NCBI GenBank assembly: GCA_030679805.1
Contig: JAUXST010000068.1
Location: forward strand, 1 to 9,443
From: Reyranella sp.
GTDB lineage: Bacteria > Pseudomonadota > Alphaproteobacteria > Reyranellales > Reyranellaceae
DNA length: 9,443 nt
Reading direction: 5' to 3'
Numbering within the stretch: position 1 is the stretch's first letter; every line of letters starts with the position of its first letter. Of the stretch, positions 1 to 9,443 are shown one piece after another. The notes below the pieces were generated by a model. The model saw only the letters and a list, made by a program, of their open reading frames with translations. It ran no database searches and was not told where the DNA came from. The position numbers were made by a program, and so were the translations under genes.

Positions 1-345
<345 letters not shown>

Positions 346-357
346 TGCTATAGAGGA
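346..357 (+). promoter_or_regulatory. Possible extended -10 promoter element for trnW-secE-nusG
   Basis: Directly after the tuf stop codon, TGCTATAGA at 346-354 reads as an extended -10 (TGnTATAnn) and gives 6 of 8 matches to the GCTANAWC -10 of alphaproteobacterial housekeeping promoters. No convincing -35 is visible at the expected distance. If used, transcription would start near 361, inside the following hairpin. This is a weak inference; readthrough from tuf is an equally good explanation for tRNA-Trp and secE expression. Confidence 0.22.
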
Positions 358-388
358 TCATCGCCGGAGCGATTTGGGCCGGCGATGA
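358..388 (+). other. 10-bp stem-loop between tuf and tRNA-Trp
   Basis: TCATCGCCGG (358-367) and CCGGCGATGA (379-388) are perfect reverse complements around an 11-nt loop. No T-run follows, so it is not a canonical intrinsic terminator. It lies 13 nt after the tuf stop and ends 8 nt before the mature tRNA 5' end. It may stabilise the tuf mRNA 3' end or mark a processing point separating tuf mRNA from the tRNA precursor. The pairing is seen directly; the role is inferred. Confidence 0.5.
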
Positions 389-396
389 CAGACTGC

Positions 397-472
397 AGGA
401 GTGTAGCTCAGTTGGTAGAGCATCGGTCTCCAAAACCGAGGGTCGTGGGTTCGAGTCCCTCCGCTCCTGCCA
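397..472 (+). tRNA. trnW: tRNA-Trp (anticodon CCA)
   Basis: A complete 76-nt cloverleaf can be drawn. The acceptor stem pairs AGGAGTG (397-403) with CGCTCCT (462-468), followed by discriminator G469 and an encoded CCA (470-472). The D arm is GCTC/GAGC (406-409, 418-421). The anticodon stem is TCGGT/ACCGA (423-427, 435-439) with loop CTCCAAA, so the anticodon is CCA at 430-432 and the tRNA decodes UGG. The T arm has loop TTCGAGT (450-456); its second pair is a T-T mismatch (446/460). G73 is the expected tryptophan discriminator. The gene sits between tuf and secE, an arrangement common in alphaproteobacteria, and is probably processed from a longer tuf/secE-nusG transcript. Confidence 0.97.
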
Positions 473-492
473 TTATTTGAAGAATGGCGATC

Positions 493-687
493 ATGACGAC
501 GAAAAATCCGATCGAATTTGTCCGCGAAGTAAGAGCCGAGGTGGCCAGAGTCACCTGGCCGACCCGGCGCGAGACCATGATCACCACCAGCATGGTCTTT
601 ATCTTCGTCGTGATCGCGGCGTTGTTCTTCCTGGCGGCCGACAAGATCATCGCCTTCGTCATAAAGCTGTTGCTCGGGGTTTCGTGA
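493..687 (+). CDS. secE: Preprotein translocase subunit SecE
   Basis: SecE is the essential small subunit of the SecYEG channel and clamps the two halves of SecY in the inner membrane. The 64-residue product has the short single-span form typical of most bacteria. An N-terminal amphipathic helix (about residues 6-27) ends in the family motif VTWPTR (residues 20-25), and one hydrophobic segment covers about residues 30-61. Two in-frame starts exist, ATG at 484 and ATG at 493. I chose 493: a weak purine stretch GAAGA (479-483) is 9 nt upstream of it but abuts 484, and an M-x-x-x-N-P beginning resembles the M-A-K-x-N-P start of relatives. The start at 484 would add MAI. The gene begins only 20 nt after the tRNA 3' end and stops one base before nusG. 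Family assignment is secure; the exact start is not. Confidence 0.9.
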   Translation: MTTKNPIEFVREVRAEVARVTWPTRRETMITTSMVFIFVVIAALFFLAADKIIAFVIKLLLGVS

Positions 688-688
688 C

Positions 689-1225
689 ATGACTCATCGT
701 TGGTACGTCGTTCACGCCTATTCGGGCTTTGAAAACAAGGTCGCCCAGTCGATCCGCGAACAAGCCGAAAAGAAGGGCCTGGACGAGGAAATCTCCCAGG
801 TCATGGTGCCGACCGAGGAAGTCGTCGAAGTGCGCCGTGGCGCCAAGGTCCAGACCGAGCGCAAGTTCTTTCCGGGCTATGTCCTGGTGAAGATGGACCT
901 GACCGACGACACCTGGCATCTGATCAAGAACACCGCCAAGGTGACGGGCTTTCTGGGCGGCGGCGGCCGCGGCAAGCCGGTGCCGATCTCGGAAAGCGAG
1001 GCCGGCCGCATTCTGCGCCAGGTCCAGGAGGGCGTGGAACGGCCCAAGCCCGCGGTCAGCTTCGAGATCGGCGAGCAGGTCAAGGTGGCCGACGGCCCGT
1101 TTGCCTCGTTCAACGGCACGGTCGAGGATGTGGACGAAGAACGGGCACGTCTGAAGGTGGCCGTTTCGATCTTCGGTCGCTCGACCCCGGTCGAACTCGA
1201 CTACGCGCAGGTGGAAAAGATCTGA
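689..1225 (+). CDS. nusG: Transcription termination/antitermination factor NusG
   Basis: NusG binds the RNA polymerase clamp, suppresses pausing, and couples polymerase to Rho or, through S10, to the leading ribosome. The 178-residue length is usual. The N-terminal NGN domain starts with WYVVHAYSGFENKVA (residues 5-19) and holds the signature RKFFPGYVLVKM (58-69) and an AKVTGFLGG segment (83-91). A linker leads to the C-terminal KOW domain (about 125-178), with FEIGEQVKVADGPFASFNG at 125-143 and IFGRSTPVEL at 161-170. ATG at 689 follows the secE TGA by a single base and has no strong Shine-Dalgarno, so translational coupling to secE is likely. The gene is intact, and no operon-specific NusG paralogue features such as large insertions are seen. 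Confidence 0.97.
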   Translation: MTHRWYVVHAYSGFENKVAQSIREQAEKKGLDEEISQVMVPTEEVVEVRRGAKVQTERKFFPGYVLVKMDLTDDTWHLIKNTAKVTGFLGGGGRGKPVPISESEAGRILRQVQEGVERPKPAVSFEIGEQVKVADGPFASFNGTVEDVDEERARLKVAVSIFGRSTPVELDYAQVEKI

Positions 1226-1228
1226 TTT

Positions 1229-1245
1229 GCCCCCATATACGGGGC
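1229..1245 (+). other. Short hairpin just after nusG
   Basis: GCCCC (1229-1233) pairs with GGGGC (1241-1245) around a 7-nt loop, 4 nt after the nusG stop. Only TGAAAAT follows, so it lacks the T-run of an intrinsic terminator. It may protect the secE-nusG mRNA 3' end. The pairing is directly visible; the function is inferred. Confidence 0.35.
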
Positions 1246-1257
1246 TGAAAATCGGGG

Positions 1258-1286
1258 TTGTGGGGTGCCGGAGAGTTTGCTAAACC
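1258..1286 (+). promoter_or_regulatory. Candidate housekeeping promoter of the rplK-rplA operon
   Basis: TTGTGGG at 1258-1264 and GCTAAACC at 1279-1286 are separated by 14 nt. This fits the alphaproteobacterial (Caulobacter sigma-73) consensus TTGACGS, 10-14 nt, GCTANAWC, with 5 of 7 and 7 of 8 matches. A start near 1292 would give an rplK leader of about 145 nt that includes the terminator-like hairpin at 1315-1343 and the putative L1 site at 1383-1416. The -35 deviates at two key positions, so this remains a candidate. Confidence 0.35.
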
Positions 1287-1314
1287 CCGCGCCCTTGGAA
1301 GGGCTGGCCACGCG

Positions 1315-1343
1315 CCGGCCTTTTCTCATGAGGCCGGTTTTCT
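1315..1343 (+). terminator. Terminator-like hairpin with T-run in the nusG-rplK spacer
   Basis: CCGGCCT (1315-1321) and AGGCCGG (1331-1337) form a perfect 7-bp stem around a 9-nt loop, followed at once by TTTTCT (1338-1343). This is the only hairpin in the window with a stem immediately followed by a T-tract. It either ends secE-nusG transcripts or, if the promoter at 1258-1286 is real, acts as an attenuator inside the rplK leader. A second small stem, GCCC/GGGC at 1291-1304, lies just upstream. Confidence 0.45.
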
Positions 1344-1382
1344 CGGAAAATCCTTACGGATCAAAGAGTTGACTGGAATATA

Positions 1383-1416
1383 GGTGCGGGAGGCCTAGCC
1401 ATGGCCGTACCGCGCC
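1383..1416 (+). promoter_or_regulatory. Putative ribosomal protein L1 binding site in the rplK leader
   Basis: Two stacked helices are visible. GGTGCGG (1383-1389) pairs with CCGCGCC (1410-1416; one G-T pair). An asymmetric loop follows (GA at 1390-1391 opposite GTA at 1407-1409). GGCC (1392-1395) then pairs with GGCC (1403-1406) around a 7-nt loop. The sequence GGTGCGGGAGGCC...GGCCGTACC resembles the L1-stalk strands of 23S rRNA as I recall them (GGUGGGAGGC ... AUACCACC). In E. coli, L1 represses rplK-rplA by binding a 23S-like site in the leader, so an autoregulatory operator is the natural reading. It ends 6 nt before the rplK Shine-Dalgarno. The pairing is seen; L1 binding is inferred. 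Confidence 0.5.
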
Positions 1417-1435
1417 GCCCACAGGAGGGGCAGGA

Positions 1436-1864
1436 ATGGCTAAAAAGATTCAAGCCTACGTCAAGCTGCAAGTGCCGGCTGGCAAGGCCAATCCGTCGCC
1501 GCCGATCGGGCCCGCGCTCGGTCAGCAGGGCGTCAACATCATGGAATTCTGCAAGCAGTTCAACGCGCGCACCCAGAAGATGGAAGCGGGCATGCCGATC
1601 CCGGTGGTCATCACCGTGTTCCAGGATCGCAGCTTCACTTTCGTCACCAAGACTCCGCCGGTCAGCTTCTTCCTCAAGAAGGCCGCAGGCATCGAGTCGG
1701 GCGCCAAGACGGTCGGCACGCAGATCGTCGGCAAGGTGACGAAGGCCCAGGTCAAGGAGATCGCCGAGCAGAAGATGCCCGATCTCAACTGCGATTCGGT
1801 CGAGTCGGCGATGGCCCAGGTGGTGGGCTCTGCCCGCTCGATGGGCCTTCAGGTAGTGGAGTAG
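1436..1864 (+). CDS. rplK: 50S ribosomal protein L11
   Basis: L11 binds the GTPase-associated region of 23S rRNA at the base of the factor-binding stalk and takes part in elongation-factor turnover and the stringent response through RelA-type enzymes. The 142-residue length is exactly the family norm. The N-terminal domain has the proline-containing PPIGPALGQQGVNIMEFC (residues 22-39), whose prolines form the thiostrepton-side surface. The C-terminal RNA-binding domain contains TKTPPVSFFLKKAAG (71-85) and the signature GSARSMG (131-137). The start at 1436 is fixed by a strong Shine-Dalgarno, AGGAGGGG at 1423-1430, five bases upstream. It is followed after 4 nt by rplA, forming the usual L11 operon. 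Expression is probably repressed by L1 through the site at 1383-1416. Confidence 0.98.
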   Translation: MAKKIQAYVKLQVPAGKANPSPPIGPALGQQGVNIMEFCKQFNARTQKMEAGMPIPVVITVFQDRSFTFVTKTPPVSFFLKKAAGIESGAKTVGTQIVGKVTKAQVKEIAEQKMPDLNCDSVESAMAQVVGSARSMGLQVVE

Positions 1865-1868
1865 CGCC

Positions 1869-2561
1869 ATGAGCCGAGGCAAGCGATACGCGACGGCGGT
1901 GGGTGCTGTGGACCGCGAGAAGGTCTATCCCCTCGACGAGGCCGTGAAGATCGTCAAGGCGAACGCCAAGGCGAAGTTCGACGAGACCATCGAAGTCGCG
2001 ATGAACCTGGGCATCGACCCGCGCCATGCCGACCAGGCGGTGCGCGGCATGATCGCGCTCCCGAACGGCACCGGAAAGTCGGTGCGCGTGGCGGTGTTCG
2101 CCCGTGGCGCCAAGGCCGATGAAGCCAAGGCCGCCGGCGCCGATCTGGTCGGTGCCGAGGACTTGGCCGAGAAGATCACGGCCGGCGAGATGAATTTCGA
2201 GCGCTGCGTCGCCACTCCCGACATGATGGGTGTGGTCGGCCGGCTGGGTAAGGTTCTGGGCCCGCGCGGCCTGATGCCGAACCCCAAGCTCGGCACGGTC
2301 ACGCAGGACGTCGCCGCCGCGGTCAAGGCCGCCAAAGCCGGCTCGATCGAGTTCCGCGCCGAGAAGGCTGGCATCGTTCATGCAGGTGTCGGCAAGGCCT
2401 CGTTCAGTGAGGAGGCGATCGCCGCCAACGTCAAGGCGCTGGTCAGTGCGATCAACCGCGCCAAGCCGGCCGGCGCCAAGGGAACCTTCATCAAGAAGGT
2501 TTCGCTGAGTTCGACGATGGGGCCGGGCGTCAAGCTCGACCCCGCCACCGCGCTCACCTGA
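1869..2561 (+). CDS. rplA: 50S ribosomal protein L1
   Basis: L1 forms the mobile L1 stalk that helps release deacylated tRNA from the E site, and it is the expected translational repressor of its own operon. The 230-residue product has the two-domain L1 fold: domain I from the ends (about 1-70 and 160-230) and domain II in the middle. The signature segment GRLGKVLGPRGLMPNPKLGT is at 124-143, and the conserved VSLSSTMGPGVKLD stretch is at 211-224. A Shine-Dalgarno GGAG (1858-1861) sits inside the end of rplK, 7 nt before ATG 1869, so translation is coupled to rplK. Oddly, the last codons (A-L-T-stop) lie within a 20-nt palindrome that is repeated just downstream. The terminal PATALT therefore looks replaced or reshaped compared with the usual VDLAS-type ending. 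The core protein is intact. Confidence 0.97.
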   Translation: MSRGKRYATAVGAVDREKVYPLDEAVKIVKANAKAKFDETIEVAMNLGIDPRHADQAVRGMIALPNGTGKSVRVAVFARGAKADEAKAAGADLVGAEDLAEKITAGEMNFERCVATPDMMGVVGRLGKVLGPRGLMPNPKLGTVTQDVAAAVKAAKAGSIEFRAEKAGIVHAGVGKASFSEEAIAANVKALVSAINRAKPAGAKGTFIKKVSLSSTMGPGVKLDPATALT

Positions 2562-2568
2562 GCGCGTA
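2549..2568 (+). repeat. Palindromic direct repeat, copy 1 (covers the rplA stop)
   Basis: The 20-nt sequence CGCGCTCACCTGAGCGCGTA occurs here and again, base for base, at 2579-2598, giving a 30-nt period. Each copy is a hairpin: CGCGCTC and GAGCGCG form 7 bp around an ACCT loop. In this copy the rplA stop TGA (2559-2561) spans the loop-stem border. The identity and pairing are directly visible. Confidence 0.85.
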
Positions 2569-2578
2569 CAGATTTCGA

Positions 2579-2598
2579 CGCGCTCACCTGAGCGCGTA
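2579..2598 (+). repeat. Palindromic direct repeat, copy 2
   Basis: This is an exact second copy of the 20-nt palindrome at 2549-2568, separated from it by CAGATTTCGA. With A2578 and T2597 the stem extends to 8 bp. The spacer word AGATTTCG (2570-2577) recurs at 2612-2619, so a degenerate further unit may follow. A TTTTT run at 2606-2610 lies 10 nt after the stem, too far for a standard terminator. Confidence 0.85.
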
Positions 2599-2658
2599 GG
2601 CAAAGTTTTTGAGATTTCGTCGCCAGCCCTCAGTCTTGTTGGGTGGTTGGCGGCGGAG

Positions 2659-2689
2659 GGAGCGAAGAGACCGCAAGGTTTCGAGCTCC
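2659..2689 (+). other. GCAA-tetraloop hairpin with purine internal loop
   Basis: GGAGC (2659-2663) pairs with GCTCC (2685-2689). GAGACC (2667-2672) pairs with GGTTTC (2677-2682; one G-T pair) and is closed by a GNRA-type loop GCAA (2673-2676). Between the helices, GAA faces GA, an asymmetric purine loop that could make sheared G-A pairs. It could belong to the repeat element or to the rplJ leader RNA. The core word ACCGCAAGGT recurs at 2842-2851. Confidence 0.5.
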
Positions 2690-2832
2690 ACCTGTCCGAG
2701 ACCGCAGGTGCTTCGCCTTCCGCGTTTGTAACGAGGGCGAGCGTAATGGGGAAACCCGCCGGCGATAGACGGGGGCAAGGGAATCGACGCTGCACTTCGG
2801 TGCGCGCGCACGGGCCTGAACTTCCGGGGCAG

Positions 2833-2928
2833 GCGAACCGGACCGCAAGGTCTCCGTTCGCGCTAACCCGCTAACGGAGGCTGCGGTCTGAACGCAGCCG
2901 GTCCGATCCGGATCCTCCGGGTTGGACC
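2833..2928 (+). promoter_or_regulatory. Putative L10 autoregulatory leader of rplJ-rplL
   Basis: Three hairpins lie before the rplJ Shine-Dalgarno. The first (2833-2861) is GCGAAC/GTTCGC with an internal loop, then GACC-GCAA-GGTC. The second (2879-2899) is GGCTGCG/CGCAGCC, a perfect 7-bp stem with loop GTCTGAA. The third (2900-2928) is GGTCC/GGACC around a 3x3 internal loop and CCGGA/TCCGG. The second and third abut with no gap, so they could stack coaxially. CGGAGG (2875-2880) can also pair with CCTCCG (2914-2919), a competing fold. In bacteria L10, in complex with L12, represses its own mRNA through a 23S-like leader at this place; binding here is inferred from position and structure. Confidence 0.5.
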
Positions 2929-2944
2929 ATAGTTGGAGAAAGCC

Positions 2945-3472
2945 GTGAATCGTTCGGAAAAGGCCGAGGCGATCGTCGAGCTGAACCGTACCTTTATGGA
3001 CGCCAACCTGATGGTGATCACTCGCCAGTCAGGCTTGACCGTTCAAGAGGTCACGGACCTGCGTCGCAAGATCAGGGCAGCCGGCGCAAGCTACAAGGTC
3101 ACGAAGAATCGGCTCACGCTGCGTGCCCTCGAGGGCACGCCCTTCACGGCGCTCGGTCCCATGTTCACGGGTCCGACTGCCATCGCCTACTCCAAGGATC
3201 CGGTCGCTGCGGCGAAGGTCGTTGCGGCCTTCGCCAAGAACAACGAGAAGCTGACCATCGTCGGCGGTGCACTGGGTGGAAATGTTCTGGACGTCGCTGG
3301 CGTCCAGGCCTTGGCCACGCTGCCCTCCCTCGATGCTCTGCGCGGCAAGATCATCGGTCTCCTGCAGGCTCCGGCGACGAAGATCGCCGGCGTGCTGGTG
3401 GCGCCGGCTGGTCAACTCGCTCGTGTGTTCGCAGCGTATGGAGCCACGGAAGACGGTGCGAAGGCGGCGTAA
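2945..3472 (+). CDS. rplJ: 50S ribosomal protein L10
   Basis: L10 anchors the L7/L12 dimers to the L11 region of 23S rRNA, forming the stalk that recruits translational GTPases. The product has 175 residues, close to the usual 165-180. The N-terminal globular domain carries LMVITRQSGLTVQEVTDLRR and the RNA-binding GASYKVTKNRL segment. The C-terminal part (GVLVAPAGQLARVFAAYG) is the helix that holds L12 dimers. I chose GTG 2945: GGAG at 2935-2938 is 6 nt upstream and relatives begin M-D/N-R-x-x-K at this point. A TTG at 2933 is in frame but would lie on the Shine-Dalgarno and adds residues not expected in the family. Translation probably responds to L10 through the leader at 2833-2928. Confidence 0.96.
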   Translation: MNRSEKAEAIVELNRTFMDANLMVITRQSGLTVQEVTDLRRKIRAAGASYKVTKNRLTLRALEGTPFTALGPMFTGPTAIAYSKDPVAAAKVVAAFAKNNEKLTIVGGALGGNVLDVAGVQALATLPSLDALRGKIIGLLQAPATKIAGVLVAPAGQLARVFAAYGATEDGAKAA

Positions 3473-3532
3473 GCCAGTCATTAGCCAATCGACATCACGA
3501 TTATTCGAAGTTCAGGTTACAGGAGACAGACA

Positions 3533-3898
3533 ATGGCCAATCTAGAGAAGCTGGTCGAAGAGCTTTCGGCCCTGACGGTCCTCGAGGCCGCCGAGTTGAG
3601 CAAGTTGCTCGAGACGAAGTGGGGCGTCAGCGCCGCCGCTCCGGTCGCCGTCGCGGCCGCTGCCGCCGCAGCTCCGGTCGAGGTGAAGGACGAGTTCACC
3701 GTCGTTCTTGCCGCCGCCGGCGACAAGAAGATCAACGTCATCAAGGCGGTGCGCGAGATCACCGGTCTCGGCCTCAAGGAAGCCAAGGACCTGGTCGAAG
3801 CCGCGCCGAAGGCCGTCAAGGAAGGCGTGCCGAAAGCCGACGCGGAGAAGCTCAAGGCCAAGCTCGAGGCCGAGGGCGCGAAGGTCGAACTCAAGTAG
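3533..3898 (+). CDS. rplL: 50S ribosomal protein L7/L12
   Basis: L7/L12 is the multi-copy stalk protein that contacts EF-Tu, EF-G, IF2 and release factors and stimulates GTP hydrolysis. The 121-residue product shows the three expected parts. The N-terminal dimerisation and L10-binding helices are at about residues 1-33 (LVEELSALTVLEAAELSKLLE). A flexible Ala/Pro hinge spans about 34-52. The C-terminal factor-binding domain spans about 53-121, with INVIKAVREITGLGLKEAKD at 67-86, ending VELK. ATG 3533 has an AGGAGA Shine-Dalgarno (3521-3526) 6 nt upstream, a stronger match than that of rplJ, consistent with the higher L12 output needed for several copies per ribosome. It follows rplJ after a 60-nt spacer with no recognisable element. 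Confidence 0.98.
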   Translation: MANLEKLVEELSALTVLEAAELSKLLETKWGVSAAAPVAVAAAAAAAPVEVKDEFTVVLAAAGDKKINVIKAVREITGLGLKEAKDLVEAAPKAVKEGVPKADAEKLKAKLEAEGAKVELK

Positions 3899-4086
3899 GT
3901 GTTTCCGTCCGGGCCGGCTTCCTCAGGGAGACTGGTTCGGACGGGCCCCTTCTCCGAGCGGACTTTATTCAAGGTCCGTTCCGACAAGTGGCCCTCTGCG
4001 ACGGATGGGGCGAACGGCTGGCGGGCCGGGAGCTCCGAGAAAGCAGTGGGTGTTTATCTCCGCCCTTGAACCTTCGAGGACGCAGG
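3899..4086 (+). promoter_or_regulatory. rplL-rpoB spacer with attenuator/processing hairpins
   Basis: CCGTCCG (3905-3911) and CGGACGG (3938-3944) are perfect complements. The 26-nt interval contains a second stem CTTCC/GGGAG (3918-3922, 3926-3930). A following GCGGAC/GTCCGT stem is at 3958-3979. The right arm of the first stem can instead pair downstream: TCGGA (3937-3941) with TCCGA (3953-3957), so the folds are mutually exclusive. In E. coli this spacer carries a partial terminator and an RNase III site that lower rpoBC expression relative to the ribosomal proteins; the same job is inferred here. No T-run follows any stem. GAGGA (4076-4080) is the rpoB Shine-Dalgarno. Confidence 0.45.
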
Positions 4087-8256
<4,170 letters not shown>

Positions 8257-8316
8257 GCGTGGCCGGCCTCTACTCCTTCGCGAATTAAGTCCAACGAAAC
8301 CGTAGGACCATAAAAG

Positions 8317-9443
<1,127 letters not shown>

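Larger units (their letters stand above)
2562..2944 (+). other. 383-nt gene-free, structure-rich rplA-rplJ spacer
   Basis: No credible protein gene is present. From left to right it holds the following elements. The end of the first palindrome and its second copy (2579-2598). A CGCCA/TGGCG stem (2621-2652). A GCAA-loop hairpin (2659-2689). A CACCTG/CAGGTG hairpin (2689-2710). A bulged GC-T-TCGCC/GGCGAGC stem (2710-2742). A UUCG hairpin (2792-2803). Another GCAA-loop hairpin (2833-2861). Two abutting hairpins (2879-2928). The rplJ Shine-Dalgarno (2935-2938). The 3' half is the expected place for the L10 autoregulatory leader. The 5' half looks like an inserted palindromic repeat element. No clear promoter was found. 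Confidence 0.6.

Noticed and set aside
1369..1384. TTGACT followed by TATAGG as an rplK promoter
   Set aside because: The two hexamers are only 4 nt apart, and TTGACT has no fitting -10 at 17 nt. A start there would cut into the L1-like hairpin.
1401..1435. A leader peptide starting at ATG 1401 before rplK
   Set aside because: The frame runs on into rplK as a long Arg-rich shadow, and the ATG lies within the L1-like hairpin without a ribosome binding site.
2579..2610. Second palindrome plus TTTTT as an rplA terminator
   Set aside because: Ten bases separate the stem from the T-run, so it does not meet the geometry of an intrinsic terminator.
1785..2795. A 336-codon minus-strand frame covering rplA and the spacer
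   Set aside because: Most of it is antisense to rplA. The spacer part is a translated repeat/structured region, with no independent evidence of a gene.
2933..2944. TTG start for rplJ at 2933
   Set aside because: It overlaps the Shine-Dalgarno that serves GTG 2945 and adds four residues not expected in L10.
3619..4086. N-terminal extension of rpoB reaching back into rplL
   Set aside because: The frame is open by chance; the sequence is Arg-rich shadow of rplL, and the Shine-Dalgarno and family start point to 4087.

Overview
The window carries the conserved translation/transcription gene cluster of an alphaproteobacterium: the 3' end of tuf, tRNA-Trp(CCA), secE, nusG, rplK, rplA, rplJ, rplL, rpoB and the 5' part of rpoC, all on the + strand. 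The class assignment rests on the tuf-trnW-secE-nusG-rplKAJL-rpoBC order, the high G+C, alphaproteobacterial protein features (single-span SecE, 1389-residue RpoB with MDQTNPLSE in the rifampicin region) and a Caulobacter-type promoter upstream of rplK. Order and genus cannot be fixed from this sequence.

Layout. 1-345 is the EF-Tu C-terminus; a 10-bp hairpin (358-388) separates it from tRNA-Trp (397-472). secE and nusG follow almost without gaps. The nusG-rplK spacer (1226-1435) holds a candidate promoter, a terminator-like hairpin with a T-run, and a two-helix element resembling the ribosomal L1 binding site. rplK and rplA are 4 nt apart. A 383-nt gene-free stretch (2562-2944) before rplJ is packed with potential RNA structure: a 20-nt palindrome present twice, GNRA and UUCG hairpins, and two abutting hairpins just before the rplJ Shine-Dalgarno. 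rplJ and rplL are 60 nt apart. The 188-nt rplL-rpoB spacer contains mutually exclusive hairpins of attenuator/processing type. rpoB and rpoC are separated by 60 nt, and rpoC runs off the window.

Together the genes supply an elongation factor, the L11/L1 stalk proteins, the L10(L12)n stalk, a transcription elongation factor, the essential SecE translocase subunit and the two large RNA polymerase subunits. No novel protein system is visible. The interest lies in the intergenic RNA: probable L1 and L10 autoregulatory sites, an rplL-rpoB attenuator, and what looks like a palindromic repeat element inserted at the 3' end of rplA that supplies its last codons and stop.
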